A DNA stretch of 64,000 bases from Trebonia sp963771985 (GTDB lineage: Bacteria > Actinomycetota > Actinomycetes > Streptosporangiales > Streptosporangiaceae): positions 62,001 to 126,000 of the forward strand of contig CAVYVO010000018.1 in NCBI GenBank assembly GCA_963771985.1, in the 5' to 3' direction. This document shows, in pieces, positions 52,173-60,302 of the stretch. Made by a program: the position numbers and the translations under genes. The notes beneath the pieces are model-generated. The model was not told where the DNA came from, made no database searches, and saw only the letters and a list, made by a program, of their open reading frames with translations. Every line of letters begins with the position of its first letter. Position 1 is the first letter of the stretch.

Positions 52173-53702
52173 TCAGCCCCTGGGACGCACAGGATCTTTC
52201 ACGATAATCCCGGTGCCCGGCTCATCCCCGCCGCGGACGGCCGACGGCCGGCAGACGGGCGCGCAAGCGCGGGAAGAGCCGCCCATCACCGCAGGTCGCG
52301 CTAAAGAGCGGCTGCCGTGGTGAGGCACCGCGCAGTGTGCGAGCAGCGGGATGAGCACCTGCGCGTCGGGGCTGCCCCAGCCGGTGACCGGATCCCAGCC
52401 GGGTGCGGCCTGGTAGCCGGTGATCGTCTTGGGCGGGAACTGCACGGTGTTGTTTCCCGTGGTGACGTCGTGGAAGGCCTGATGGTAGCGGGGACCGCGG
52501 GCGATCTGGTAGATGGCCGGGTTGACGAGGCCCAGGCGGCGCCCGGCGTACTGGTCGGCCAGGGCGATCAGCGCGGCCCAGATCGGGGCGCTGGCACTGG
52601 TACCCCCGCTGTTGCGGATCATGCTCCTGCCGTTGTTGCGGAGGACGATCGCCATGCCGGTGTGGCCGCTGGCGTCGGCCGACACGTCGGGCACCCCCCG
52701 GGTGGCCCGGATGCCGGGGACGCCGTCCTGGTAGCCGGGCCGGGGGAACAGGTGGCTGAACCCGCCGCCGGATGCCTGGAAGGCCGTTCCCGGGTTGCCG
52801 TACGGCAGGCCCCAGGCGGTCTCGCCCTGCCAGGCCCCTGTGGTGTGGCTGGCGGTCAGGCTAGTGCCGCCGGCGCCGAGCACGAGCGGATCGGAGGCCA
52901 GCAGGTTGACCTCTTTGACCGGGGTAAACGTGCCGGTGCCGGTCAGCGCTTCGTAGACATCGCACGGCTCGGCCACCGCTCCGATGTCGCCCGAGGCGGC
53001 GACCACCGTCACGTGGCGTCTGACGGCTGCCTGGAGTGCCGCGTTCACGCTCTTGACCTGCGCGCGGCTCACGCAGTGCTCGCCGCCGATCTGCCCCGCG
53101 GCGCTGATCGACATGACGCCGCCTTCGGTGCTGCCGAGACGCAGCGAGGCGACGGCGGCGGCGACCGCGTTCTTGGTGTTGTCCAGGGACGTCGACGGGA
53201 GCAGGAGGATGACGAGGGCGGCATCGGGGGCGAGCGCGTGCACCATCTCGACGTCCAGCACCTCCTCGCCGAAAGCAAGCCAGGGGGAACCGGCGCCGGC
53301 GAGCGTGGTGACGACCCGCATCCGCGCGGCCGGCAGGTGGAACAGGCTGTCGAAGGCCGCCATGTCCTGGCGCATGTCGGTGACCAGGGGCGGGCTCAGC
53401 CGCGATTCCGCGAGTTCGGGCAGCACCACGGTCTCACCGCGGCCGTTGATCCCGCGGTCGAGGAGCGGCCTGATTCCGTAAGCCACCTGGAGCTGCTGCG
53501 GGGTGTAGCAGGTCGTGAGTGAGTGGCAGTCGGCAGTCGAGCCGGGCGGCGGGGCGGTCGGCTGCCGGACTGGCCCGCCGGCGCTGGCGACGCCTGCGTG
53601 GCCCGCGCCGCAGGCCGTGGCGAGCAGGACCGCCAGCGGCATGGCCGCGGCCAGCAGTCGCAGCCGTCGGCCGCGGGGGACGGCAGTACGAGACTTGATC
53701 AT
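52173..53702 (-). CDS. S53 (sedolisin) family peptidase, lipoprotein
   Basis: 509-residue acid serine-carboxyl peptidase. Signal peptide with basic RGRRLRLL and lipobox LATAC, Cys31. Catalytic Glu146 and Asp150 (EEVLD), oxyanion Asp239 (ASGDIGA) and Ser369 (GGTSASAP) are all present. The calcium-site end HDVTTGNN and DPVTGWGSPD follow. It lacks the usual 180-residue pro-domain: mature sequence starts soon after the lipobox. A C-terminal tail of about 50 residues is basic and Cys-containing. It is probably anchored outside the cell and degrades protein at low pH. ATG has AGGAG upstream. Confidence 0.87.
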   Translation of the reverse strand: MIKSRTAVPRGRRLRLLAAAMPLAVLLATACGAGHAGVASAGGPVRQPTAPPPGSTADCHSLTTCYTPQQLQVAYGIRPLLDRGINGRGETVVLPELAESRLSPPLVTDMRQDMAAFDSLFHLPAARMRVVTTLAGAGSPWLAFGEEVLDVEMVHALAPDAALVILLLPSTSLDNTKNAVAAAVASLRLGSTEGGVMSISAAGQIGGEHCVSRAQVKSVNAALQAAVRRHVTVVAASGDIGAVAEPCDVYEALTGTGTFTPVKEVNLLASDPLVLGAGGTSLTASHTTGAWQGETAWGLPYGNPGTAFQASGGGFSHLFPRPGYQDGVPGIRATRGVPDVSADASGHTGMAIVLRNNGRSMIRNSGGTSASAPIWAALIALADQYAGRRLGLVNPAIYQIARGPRYHQAFHDVTTGNNTVQFPPKTITGYQAAPGWDPVTGWGSPDAQVLIPLLAHCAVPHHGSRSLARPAVMGGSSRACAPVCRPSAVRGGDEPGTGIIVKDPVRPRG

Positions 53703-53795
53703 GCTGTGCTCCTAGTGCTCCGGATTATGATCCCGTCGGTCATGCCAGCCTCGGGCTTCCCGGCTGCGGTTGTGTCCTCCTGACCGGCCGGGAGG

Positions 53796-54269
53796 CTATG
53801 ACCACTGGCCGAGCTGGTAGTCACCGGCGGGCTGGCGCGTGATGACGTTCAGCCGGTTCCAGGCGTTGATCTCGGCGATGAGCGCCACCAGCGCGGCGAG
53901 CTGGTCATCGTCGTAGTGCTTGGCCGCGTTCGCCCAGGCCTCATCGGTGACGCCAGTGGCGGCGTCGGCGATGCGGGTGCCCTGTTCGGTGAGTTCCAGG
54001 GCGGCCCGCTCAGCCTCGGTGAAGACCGTCGCCTCCCGCCACACCGCGACCAGGTTCAGCCGCAGCTGGGTTTCCCCGGCGTGCGCGGCGTCCTTGGTGT
54101 GCATGTCGGTGCAGTAGGCGCAGCCGTTGATCTGGCTGGCCCGGAGCTTCACCAGCTCCTGGGTGGCGGCCGGCAGGGCCGAATCGGTTACCGCCTTGCC
54201 CGCCGAGACGAGGTACTTGGCGAACTTGGCCGTGACGGTGCTGCCGAGCAGGTTCAGACGCGGTTCCAT
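53796..54269 (-). CDS. Carboxymuconolactone decarboxylase family protein
   Basis: 157-residue AhpD/CMD-fold protein with the redox motif CAYCTDMH and a proton-relay glutamate upstream (TQELVKLRASQINGC). Likely a peroxidase or disulfide reductase partner rather than a true decarboxylase. The ATG at 54269 is used; the longer frame only adds residues encoded within the promoter region. It is divergent from the ECF41-type sigma factor gene, the classic arrangement in which this sigma group controls a CMD gene. Confidence 0.88.
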   Translation of the reverse strand: MEPRLNLLGSTVTAKFAKYLVSAGKAVTDSALPAATQELVKLRASQINGCAYCTDMHTKDAAHAGETQLRLNLVAVWREATVFTEAERAALELTEQGTRIADAATGVTDEAWANAAKHYDDDQLAALVALIAEINAWNRLNVITRQPAGDYQLGQWS

Positions 54270-54432
54270 GGTGGTTCCCTCCGCACTGTCGCGTATTGGA
54301 TGGTGTGTTCTCGTCAGTGGTACGACGACACAGCCCTCCGGAATGTCAGGTGACGTGCCGACCTCACAATCCGTCGCGCTGTCTCGTCTACCTGGTGAGA
54401 GCAGACGCGAACCAACGGAGGCCGACGGGATC

Positions 54433-55434
54433 ATGAGCACCCGATCTGAGCCGGACAGCGACGGGCCCGATCCGGGCCTGGACGCGGTCATAAGCGAGCG
54501 GCGCCGGCTGATCAATCTCGCCTACCGGCTGCTGGGCTCCCTGGCCGAGGCCGAGGACGCGGTACAGGAGACCTACGCCCGCTGGTACGCCATGCCCCGG
54601 GAGCAGCAGGACGCCGTCGCATCCCCCGGCGGCTGGCTGACGACGGTCGCGAGCCGCATCTGCCTGGACCTGCTCGGCTCGGCGCGGGCCCGGCGGGAAC
54701 GCTACGTGGGCGAATGGCTCCCCGAGCCGCTGCCCGAACCCGCGGAGTCGCCGGGCGGTGCCGCGGCCGACCCGGCCGACCGGATCACCCTGGATGAGTC
54801 GGTCAGCATGGCGTTCCTCGTCGTGCTCGAATCGATGACCCCGGCCGAACGAGTCGCGTTCGTCTTGCACGACGTCTTCCGCTACTCCTTCGCCGAAGTG
54901 GCCGAGGTCACCGGCCGCACGCCGGCGGCATGCCGCCAGCTGGCCTCCTCAGCCCGCCGCCGCATTCGCGTTTCCCAGGCTCCCCCACCCCTGGCCGGCC
55001 GGCGGGCCGCCGTCGTCAGGGACTTCAAGCGGGCATGGGAAGCCGGGGATATCGGCGCCCTGATCGGCCTCCTGGACCCCGGCGCCACGGTAACCGCCGA
55101 CGGCGGCGGCCTCGTCAGCGCCGCGCTGCACCCGATCGAAGGCGCCGAACAGGTCGCGCGCTACCTGGCCGGCCTGACCGGCCGGGCACCCGGCACCGTG
55201 ACATTCCTTGAGCGCACGGTCAACGGCCAGCCCGGTCTGGTGGCCCAGGAAGACGGCGTCACCGTAACGGTGTTCGCGTTCGACGTCGCAGGCGACCGGA
55301 TCACCCGCATCTGGGCCGTACGCAACCCCGGCAAGCTCCGGCCCTGGACGACCGTCGCCCGATTATTTCCCGCGGAACCTTCGGGGTGGCGCGTGCCGTT
55401 GACCGAATGTGGAGGAAGTGGCACGGGTTCTTGA
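54433..55434 (+). CDS. ECF41-type sigma factor (SigJ-like)
   Basis: 333 residues. Sigma region 2 (LINLAYRLLGSLAEAEDAVQ then WLTTVASRICLDLL) and region 4 (RVAFVLHDVFRYSFAEVAEV) are followed by a SnoaL-like C-terminal domain of about 120 residues. The ECF41 regulatory motifs are recognisable: DGGG at 223-226 and NPGKL (NPDKL type) at 298-302. In this group the C-terminal extension replaces an anti-sigma factor. The adjacent carboxymuconolactone decarboxylase gene is the expected target. ATG 54433 with GGAGG upstream. Its 3' end overlaps the S41 peptidase frame by 26 bases. Confidence 0.88.
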   Translation: MSTRSEPDSDGPDPGLDAVISERRRLINLAYRLLGSLAEAEDAVQETYARWYAMPREQQDAVASPGGWLTTVASRICLDLLGSARARRERYVGEWLPEPLPEPAESPGGAAADPADRITLDESVSMAFLVVLESMTPAERVAFVLHDVFRYSFAEVAEVTGRTPAACRQLASSARRRIRVSQAPPPLAGRRAAVVRDFKRAWEAGDIGALIGLLDPGATVTADGGGLVSAALHPIEGAEQVARYLAGLTGRAPGTVTFLERTVNGQPGLVAQEDGVTVTVFAFDVAGDRITRIWAVRNPGKLRPWTTVARLFPAEPSGWRVPLTECGGSGTGS

Positions 55435-56728
55435 CCATAGCGTCAAAGGACTGTTCCCAGACGGCGCGGTGGTGCGGGCGGAGTTGCTGCGGGACGGCGA
55501 TGATCCGGGCCGGCTGACAGTCCGGGTGTTTATCCCCGCATCGGAAGACCTGGCTGCGTGGGCTGATACGCACCGGGAGCAGATGGAGGAGCTCCGGCGG
55601 GAGCTGTCGCTGCGGCTGCCGTCGGCCAGGCTGCTGGAGTTCACCTCCGACGGGCCGGATGCTCCGGTGATCAGCATGCCGGATGACGGTTCGCTGGCCG
55701 CCGGGCAACTGCCCAGCCGGGACATCGTGGTGAAGGCGCTGGCGCTGCTGCGCGAGAACTACGTGTTCCCGGAGCTGGCCGAGCAGGTCGCGGCCGCCGT
55801 CGAGACGCGGCTGACGGCCGGAGAATACGACAACCTGGACGAGATCACGCTAACCGAGCTGCTCACCAGCCACCTGCAGGAGGCCAGCGGCGACAGGCAC
55901 CTGCGGATGCGGCTCGGGGCAGCCCCCGGCCCGGGGGGCCGCGGTCCCGGACGCCGTGCGGACGGCCCGGACGGCGGCGACCGGGCTGAGCACGAGGGCG
56001 GCCAGCCAGCCGACCGTGCGGCAAGACAGCTGAAAATGCGTCAGATGGGGCGGCTGGACAACTTCGGCATCCACCGCGTCGAACGCCTGGACGGCAACAT
56101 CGGCTACCTCGACCTGCGCCGGGTGGCGATGCCAGAGAATGCCGGCCCGGCGATCGCCGCGGCGATGGAGCTAGTCTCGGGGACTTACGCGCTGATCATC
56201 GATCTGCGGCTCAACCACGGCGGTTCTCCACACGGGGTGGCGTTCTGGTGCAGCTACCTGCTGCCGGAAGAACCCGTCCGCCTCAACGACATCTTCCGCG
56301 CCGACACCGGAGAGACCAGGCAGTTCTGGTCGCTGCCGTACCTGCCGGGCAGCCGCTACACCGACCGCCCGGTGTACATACTGACCAGCGTCCGCACGTT
56401 CTCCGGCGGCGAAGACCTCTGCTACACGCTGCAGGCGCTGGGCCGCGCGGAAGTGACCGGCGAGACCACCGGCGGCGGCGCTCACCCCACGAGGCCGTTC
56501 CCGGTCAGCGCCGCCGTCCACATCGCCATCCCGTTCGCACGCTCGATCAGCCCGGTCACCGGCACGAACTGGCAGGGCACCGGCGTGATCCCGGACACCC
56601 CGGTACCCGCGGACGAGGCCTACCGTGTCGCATACGCCAAGGCACTCCGGCACGTCGCGGAACTCGGCGACGTCCCGCCACCCATCGCCGACGAGGCACG
56701 CGACGCGCTTGCCACCCTCACGGTCTGA
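55409..56728 (+). CDS. S41 family peptidase
   Basis: 439 residues. A 100-residue N-terminal region is followed by an IRBP-like helical domain (ALLRENYVFPELAEQVAAAV) and the S41 catalytic core: GNIGYLDLRRVAMPENA, LIIDLRLNHGG and the nucleophile Ser332 in TFSGGED. No PDZ domain and no signal peptide, so it may be cytoplasmic. An insert near 165-205 is Gly/Arg/Asp-rich and could be disordered. GTG 55409 lies within the sigma factor gene; a GTG at 55418 is also possible. The overlap suggests coupled expression with the sigma factor. Confidence 0.83.
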   Translation: MEEVARVLDHSVKGLFPDGAVVRAELLRDGDDPGRLTVRVFIPASEDLAAWADTHREQMEELRRELSLRLPSARLLEFTSDGPDAPVISMPDDGSLAAGQLPSRDIVVKALALLRENYVFPELAEQVAAAVETRLTAGEYDNLDEITLTELLTSHLQEASGDRHLRMRLGAAPGPGGRGPGRRADGPDGGDRAEHEGGQPADRAARQLKMRQMGRLDNFGIHRVERLDGNIGYLDLRRVAMPENAGPAIAAAMELVSGTYALIIDLRLNHGGSPHGVAFWCSYLLPEEPVRLNDIFRADTGETRQFWSLPYLPGSRYTDRPVYILTSVRTFSGGEDLCYTLQALGRAEVTGETTGGGAHPTRPFPVSAAVHIAIPFARSISPVTGTNWQGTGVIPDTPVPADEAYRVAYAKALRHVAELGDVPPPIADEARDALATLTV

Positions 56729-56762
56729 TCCCAGCACTCCCGCGGGGCCGCCGAGCCCTCGC

Positions 56763-57527
56763 TCACTGGTTGTCGTACTCGTCGTGGCGGCGCCACCACA
56801 TGCCGGTCTCGTTGCGGCCGAGCGGCGCGCGGTCAAGCCACTGGTACATGCCCCACAGGATGTCCAGCCCGCGCGCGTACGCGGAGTAGGTGTGGTAGAC
56901 GGTGCCGTCCTCCAAGGCGAAGGCGCTCATGCCGGGCCCCTCGCGCCGGTAGGTCTCCCAGTTGGTGCCGACGATCGACTCGCTGAAGGCGTCGAGGGCA
57001 CTCTGATCGCCGGCCGCCGGCCGCAGGTCCTGATTGCCGAAGTTGTACGCGACGGGTCCCGCCTCCCACTCCTCCTTGGTGTGCGCCACCCCGAAGTCGA
57101 AGTTGAAGTCGCTGCCGTAGGAGGACGCCCACGGGAAGCTCCAGCCCATCCGCCGCTTGTACGCGTCCAGCTTGGCGAGCGGGGCCCGCGACACCGCGCA
57201 GAGCGTGACGTCGTGGCTGGCGAGGTGGACCGCGGAGCCGCTGAAGCCGTCGGCGATCGCCGAGCAGGAAGGGCATCCGGCGGTGTAGTCGGGCCCGAAC
57301 ATGAAGTGGTAGACGAGCAGCTGTGAGCGTCCCCGGAACAGGTCGGCGAGCGACGCTGTTCCCTCGTCGGTCTCGAAGCGGTAGTCCTTGTCGACCCGGA
57401 CCCAGGGCAGCTCCTGCCGCCGCCGGGACACCTCGTCGCCGTGCCGGGTCAGTTCCTTCTCCGCCTCGAGCAGCTCAAGCCGCGCGGCAAGCCACTCCTC
57501 GCGTGTCCCCGTCTTGTGACTGGTCAT
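56763..57527 (-). CDS. DUF899 family thioredoxin-fold protein
   Basis: 254 residues from ATG 57527, with AAGGAGA upstream. The family signature RRQELPWVRVDKDYRFETDE, LLVYHFMFGPDY and the thioredoxin-like CPSCSAIADGF with two cysteines, then GWSFPWASSYGSDFNFDFG are present. Predicted to be a redox protein, possibly peroxiredoxin-like. The longer frame to 57785 would include low-complexity sequence inside the DUF2182 gene and was rejected. Follows the DUF2182 gene on the same strand. Confidence 0.88.
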   Translation of the reverse strand: MTSHKTGTREEWLAARLELLEAEKELTRHGDEVSRRRQELPWVRVDKDYRFETDEGTASLADLFRGRSQLLVYHFMFGPDYTAGCPSCSAIADGFSGSAVHLASHDVTLCAVSRAPLAKLDAYKRRMGWSFPWASSYGSDFNFDFGVAHTKEEWEAGPVAYNFGNQDLRPAAGDQSALDAFSESIVGTNWETYRREGPGMSAFALEDGTVYHTYSAYARGLDILWGMYQWLDRAPLGRNETGMWWRRHDEYDNQ

Positions 57528-57562
57528 TGCCTGTCTCCTTTTCTTTTTCTTTGTTCTTGTCG

Positions 57563-58231
57563 TTACATCGTTGGTGGCATGAGCCCCGGAACCAGTGCGG
57601 GCGCGATGACGATCACGAATCCGAGCCCGATGATCGCCAGCGCCAGCGGAACGTCGATCGCGGCCTTCGACGGCAGCAGCTTCTGGGCGCAGGCGAGGAC
57701 GGCGATCACCGACATCCAGAACAGGCTCATCACGTCCAGCGCTACCAGCATCGCCATCAGCCCGATGCTCGAGCCGGCGCAGCACAGCCCGTATCCCATC
57801 CCGGAGCCCGCGTCCTCACGGCAGCGGCGGCGGAAGCGCCGCTTGACTGGCGTGAGCTCGTAGGCGCCCGCCGCGATCACCACCGCGCCGGCGGCCAGCG
57901 GCCCGTGCGGCCGGTCCAGCGCGTACGCCGCGACGCCTGCGAGCGCCCAGATGGCCAGGTAGGACCCGGCGAACGGCGGCGCGGCACGCACCTTGCCGCT
58001 CATCCGGGCGTGCCTGGCGACCGCCGGGGCCGCGCCCGGCAGCATCATCGCCGCCATCATCGTCACCCATGCCGCGGCGAAGAACCCGAACGACCCGGGC
58101 CTGGTCGCGACCCCCATATCCATGCCGCGCATCAGCCAGGCCGCGGCTGCCCAGCATGCGGCGGCGAGCCCGAGCGTCGCCGCCAGCACGATCGGCGGCG
58201 CAGCCACGCCCCGGGATTCCACGTTCACCAT
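57563..58231 (-). CDS. DUF2182 integral membrane protein
   Basis: 222 residues with six predicted membrane segments. MRGMDMG (Met/Asp-rich turn), AAWVTMMAAMMLPGAAPAV and CCAGSSIGLMAMLV are the conserved blocks of DUF2182, thought to bind a metal. The Met-rich helix suggests copper or a similar soft metal, which is an inference. ATG 58231 follows GGGAGAAC. Likely co-transcribed with the DUF899 gene 35 bases downstream, and perhaps with the ArsR/SRPBCC unit upstream. Confidence 0.8.
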   Translation of the reverse strand: MVNVESRGVAAPPIVLAATLGLAAACWAAAAWLMRGMDMGVATRPGSFGFFAAAWVTMMAAMMLPGAAPAVARHARMSGKVRAAPPFAGSYLAIWALAGVAAYALDRPHGPLAAGAVVIAAGAYELTPVKRRFRRRCREDAGSGMGYGLCCAGSSIGLMAMLVALDVMSLFWMSVIAVLACAQKLLPSKAAIDVPLALAIIGLGFVIVIAPALVPGLMPPTM

Positions 58232-58269
58232 CAGTTCTCCCTCTTTGATGAGTCCGGCGGCGATCTGCG

Positions 58270-58615
58270 TCACGCGGGTTCGCGAGCATGCTGGTCGAGG
58301 TGATCTTTCAGCGCATCAAGCGGCCCGTCCCAGTCGCGCGCCAGCGCGGCCAGGAACTGCTGCGCTACTTGCATCGGCGCCGAGCGCAGCCGGTACCGCA
58401 CCCGGCGCCGCTCACCCGGCTCGGCCGTCACCAGGCCAGCCTCGGCCAGGAGTGCCAGATGCTTGGCGATCGCCTGACGAGTGATCGGCAGCGCCGGCCA
58501 GGTCGGTGGCGGTGGCCGGCCCTCCCGAGGCCAGCGCGGCCAGGATGGCGCGCCGGCTCGGGTCGGCCAGGGCGACGAAGACCTGCTCGGCGATTGCCTC
58601 GATGTCAGGCGGCAT
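58270..58615 (-). pseudogene. ArsR family regulator, frameshifted
   Basis: The first half reads PDIEAIAEQVFVALADPSRR then LAALASGGPATATDLAGA from ATG 58615. The second half continues in another frame as LPITRQAIAKHLALLAEAG and RRRVRYRLRSAPMQVAQQFL to the stop at 58270. The break is near 58488-58494 and fits loss of one GC dinucleotide in a short GC run. An intact protein would have about 115 residues. The ATG lies inside the end of the SRPBCC gene, so the two are translationally coupled. Either a sequencing error or a real loss of the regulator. Confidence 0.78.
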
Positions 58616-59036
58616 CGAGGTAGTCGGCGAGCTCGCCCAGCTCGCTCGCCCACCCTCGGGTGTTGCCGTCGTAGGCCGTGCGGTACGCGTCCTCGGGAAG
58701 CTGTGCGAAGCCGGACTCGACCACGGTCAGCCGCGTGCCCGCACCGGCCGGCTCCAGCGTGAACTCGACGTAGGTGCGGCGCGGATCGTCCTCGGACAGC
58801 CCGTAGATGTGCCAGGTGAAGCCGAACACCGTCGGCTCCTCGACCCGTTCCACCCGCATGTCGGCGGTGTGGCCGCTGTCCCACTTCATCCATGCCGAGC
58901 CGCCCGGGCGCAGGTCGATCCTCGCCTCCTTGCCGAACCAGGCGCTCAGTCCCTCGGCTGTGGTGAGCGCCGCCCATACCTTGGCCGGCGGGTGAGGGAC
59001 CTCGACGGTTCGCTCGATGCGATCAGGGAACGCCAC
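58605..59036 (-). CDS. SRPBCC (AHSA1-like) family protein
   Basis: 143 residues. The fold is recognisable from VEVPHPPAKVWAALTTAEGL then SAWFGKEARIDLRPGG and the final helix TAYDGNTRGWASELGELADY. These ligand-binding proteins commonly pair with an ArsR regulator. GTG 59036 is chosen because GGAGG lies five bases upstream; ATGs at 59051 and 59048 would precede that site. First gene of a unit driven by the promoter at 59072-59100. Confidence 0.87.
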   Translation of the reverse strand: MAFPDRIERTVEVPHPPAKVWAALTTAEGLSAWFGKEARIDLRPGGSAWMKWDSGHTADMRVERVEEPTVFGFTWHIYGLSEDDPRRTYVEFTLEPAGAGTRLTVVESGFAQLPEDAYRTAYDGNTRGWASELGELADYLDAA

Positions 59037-59054
59037 GACTTCCTCCATCATGTA

Positions 59055-59095
59055 GCAACTGACTGGTTGCGATAATATGGCAACCAGTCAGTTGC
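59055..59095. promoter_or_regulatory. ArsR operator, perfect 16-bp inverted repeat
   Basis: GCAACTGACTGGTTGC (59055-59070) and its exact reverse complement (59080-59095) flank the nine-base centre that contains the -10 box. Each arm is itself nearly palindromic (CAAC...GTTG). A dimer bound here would block the promoter of the SRPBCC-arsR unit. Confidence 0.85.
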
Positions 59096-59100
59096 GTCAA
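59072..59100 (-). promoter_or_regulatory. SRPBCC-arsR promoter
   Basis: On the minus strand, TTGACG (59100-59095), a 17-base spacer and TATTAT (59077-59072) form a near-consensus housekeeping promoter, about 30 bases before the start codon. The flanking palindrome covers both boxes. Confidence 0.8.
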
Positions 59101-59115
59101 CCCCGGCTCAGATTG

Positions 59116-60138
59116 CTAGCCGAGCACGGCGTCGCGGATTGCCCGCAGTTCCGGCTCGGATTCCGGGCCGGTGACGAGCAGCGTGGTGACCGGGCTGTCT
59201 CGCCATAGTTCAAGCCGCTCACGGATCCGGGCGATGGGGCCCAGCAGGCACACCGCGTCCGCGAGTTCATCGGGTACCGCGTCGATGGCCTCGTCGCGGC
59301 GGCCGTCCAGGAACAGTTCCTGGACCCGGCGGCCTGCCTCCTCATATCCCATCCTGGTGACCACGTCGAGGTGGAAGTTGCGCGTGCGCGCGCCCATGCC
59401 GCCGATGTAGAACCCCAGCGTCTGTTTGGCGGTGCGCAGCGCGGCTGGCATGTCGTCGGTGAGGATGACGTTGACCGTGGCGGCGATGTCGAAGCCCGGC
59501 GGCGCCCCGGCGAGCGCGGCGCCGTATACCTGGCCGATCTTCTGCGGGTCGGTGAACAGTGGCAGCCAGCCGTTGGCGATCTCGGCGGCGAGGGCCACGT
59601 TCCGCGGGCCCTGCGCGCCTAGGTAGACGGGGATGTCGTCACGCAGTGGCGGGATGTTCAGCATGAGCGGCTTGCCCAGACCCGTCCCCGGGCGGTAGGG
59701 CAGCGGGTAGTGGCGGCCGGTGTTGCGGGCCGGCCGTTGCCTGCGCCACATCACCCGGAGCAGCTCGACGTACTCGCGGGTGCGCGCCAGCGGCTGGGTG
59801 AACGGCATCCCGTACCAGCCCTCCGCCACCTGCGGTCCCGAGACCCCGACGCCCAGCAGCAGCCGGCCGCCGGACAGGTGGTCGAGCGTCACGGCGGCCA
59901 TGGCCGTCGCGGCCGGGGTACGGGCACTGATCTGGAGCACCGAGGTGCCCAGCTTGATCCGGCTGGTCCGCGCGCCGTACCACGCCAGCGGGGTCAGCGC
60001 GTCCGACCCCCACGATTCCGCCGTCCACACCGACTCATACCCCAGGCGCTCGGCCGCCAGCACCAGCGCGCTGGCATCGCCCGGCGTGACCCAGTAGCCG
60101 AGATTCAGGCCCAGTCCCAGCTTGTCCGTCACCGGCAC
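59116..60138 (-). CDS. LLM-class, probably F420-dependent, oxidoreductase
   Basis: 340-residue luciferase-like TIM-barrel protein. GLGLNLGYW at the N-terminus, YESVWTAESWGSDALTPLAW, IKLGTSVLQISARTPAATAM and LLLGVGVSGPQVAEGWYGMP match the F420-dependent group with its cofactor-binding loops. YLGAQGPRNVALAAEIANGW is a further family block. The cofactor is inferred from similarity to mycobacterial homologues; FMN cannot be excluded. Substrate unknown. It is on the same strand as the SRPBCC gene but upstream of its promoter, so a separate unit. Confidence 0.87.
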   Translation of the reverse strand: MPVTDKLGLGLNLGYWVTPGDASALVLAAERLGYESVWTAESWGSDALTPLAWYGARTSRIKLGTSVLQISARTPAATAMAAVTLDHLSGGRLLLGVGVSGPQVAEGWYGMPFTQPLARTREYVELLRVMWRRQRPARNTGRHYPLPYRPGTGLGKPLMLNIPPLRDDIPVYLGAQGPRNVALAAEIANGWLPLFTDPQKIGQVYGAALAGAPPGFDIAATVNVILTDDMPAALRTAKQTLGFYIGGMGARTRNFHLDVVTRMGYEEAGRRVQELFLDGRRDEAIDAVPDELADAVCLLGPIARIRERLELWRDSPVTTLLVTGPESEPELRAIRDAVLG

Positions 60139-60302
60139 CGCCTCCGCTTCTCATAGATCTCAGTGCATCCGGCCACCGCGGTACGCGCCACCGGCCCAGC
60201 GTCCCTGTCGCACGGGACCACCGGCCCTCCAGCCCCGGCACGAGGGCGGGATCGGGCCCTTGGTCCCTGCACGGGCGTGCTAGGCGGGCATACCGTGCGC
60301 TC

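Noticed and set aside
54270..54432. Searched for the ECF41 -35 TGTCACA box between the CMD and sigma factor genes.
   Set aside because: Only partial matches such as TGTCAGG with an over-long spacer were found, so no promoter is claimed.
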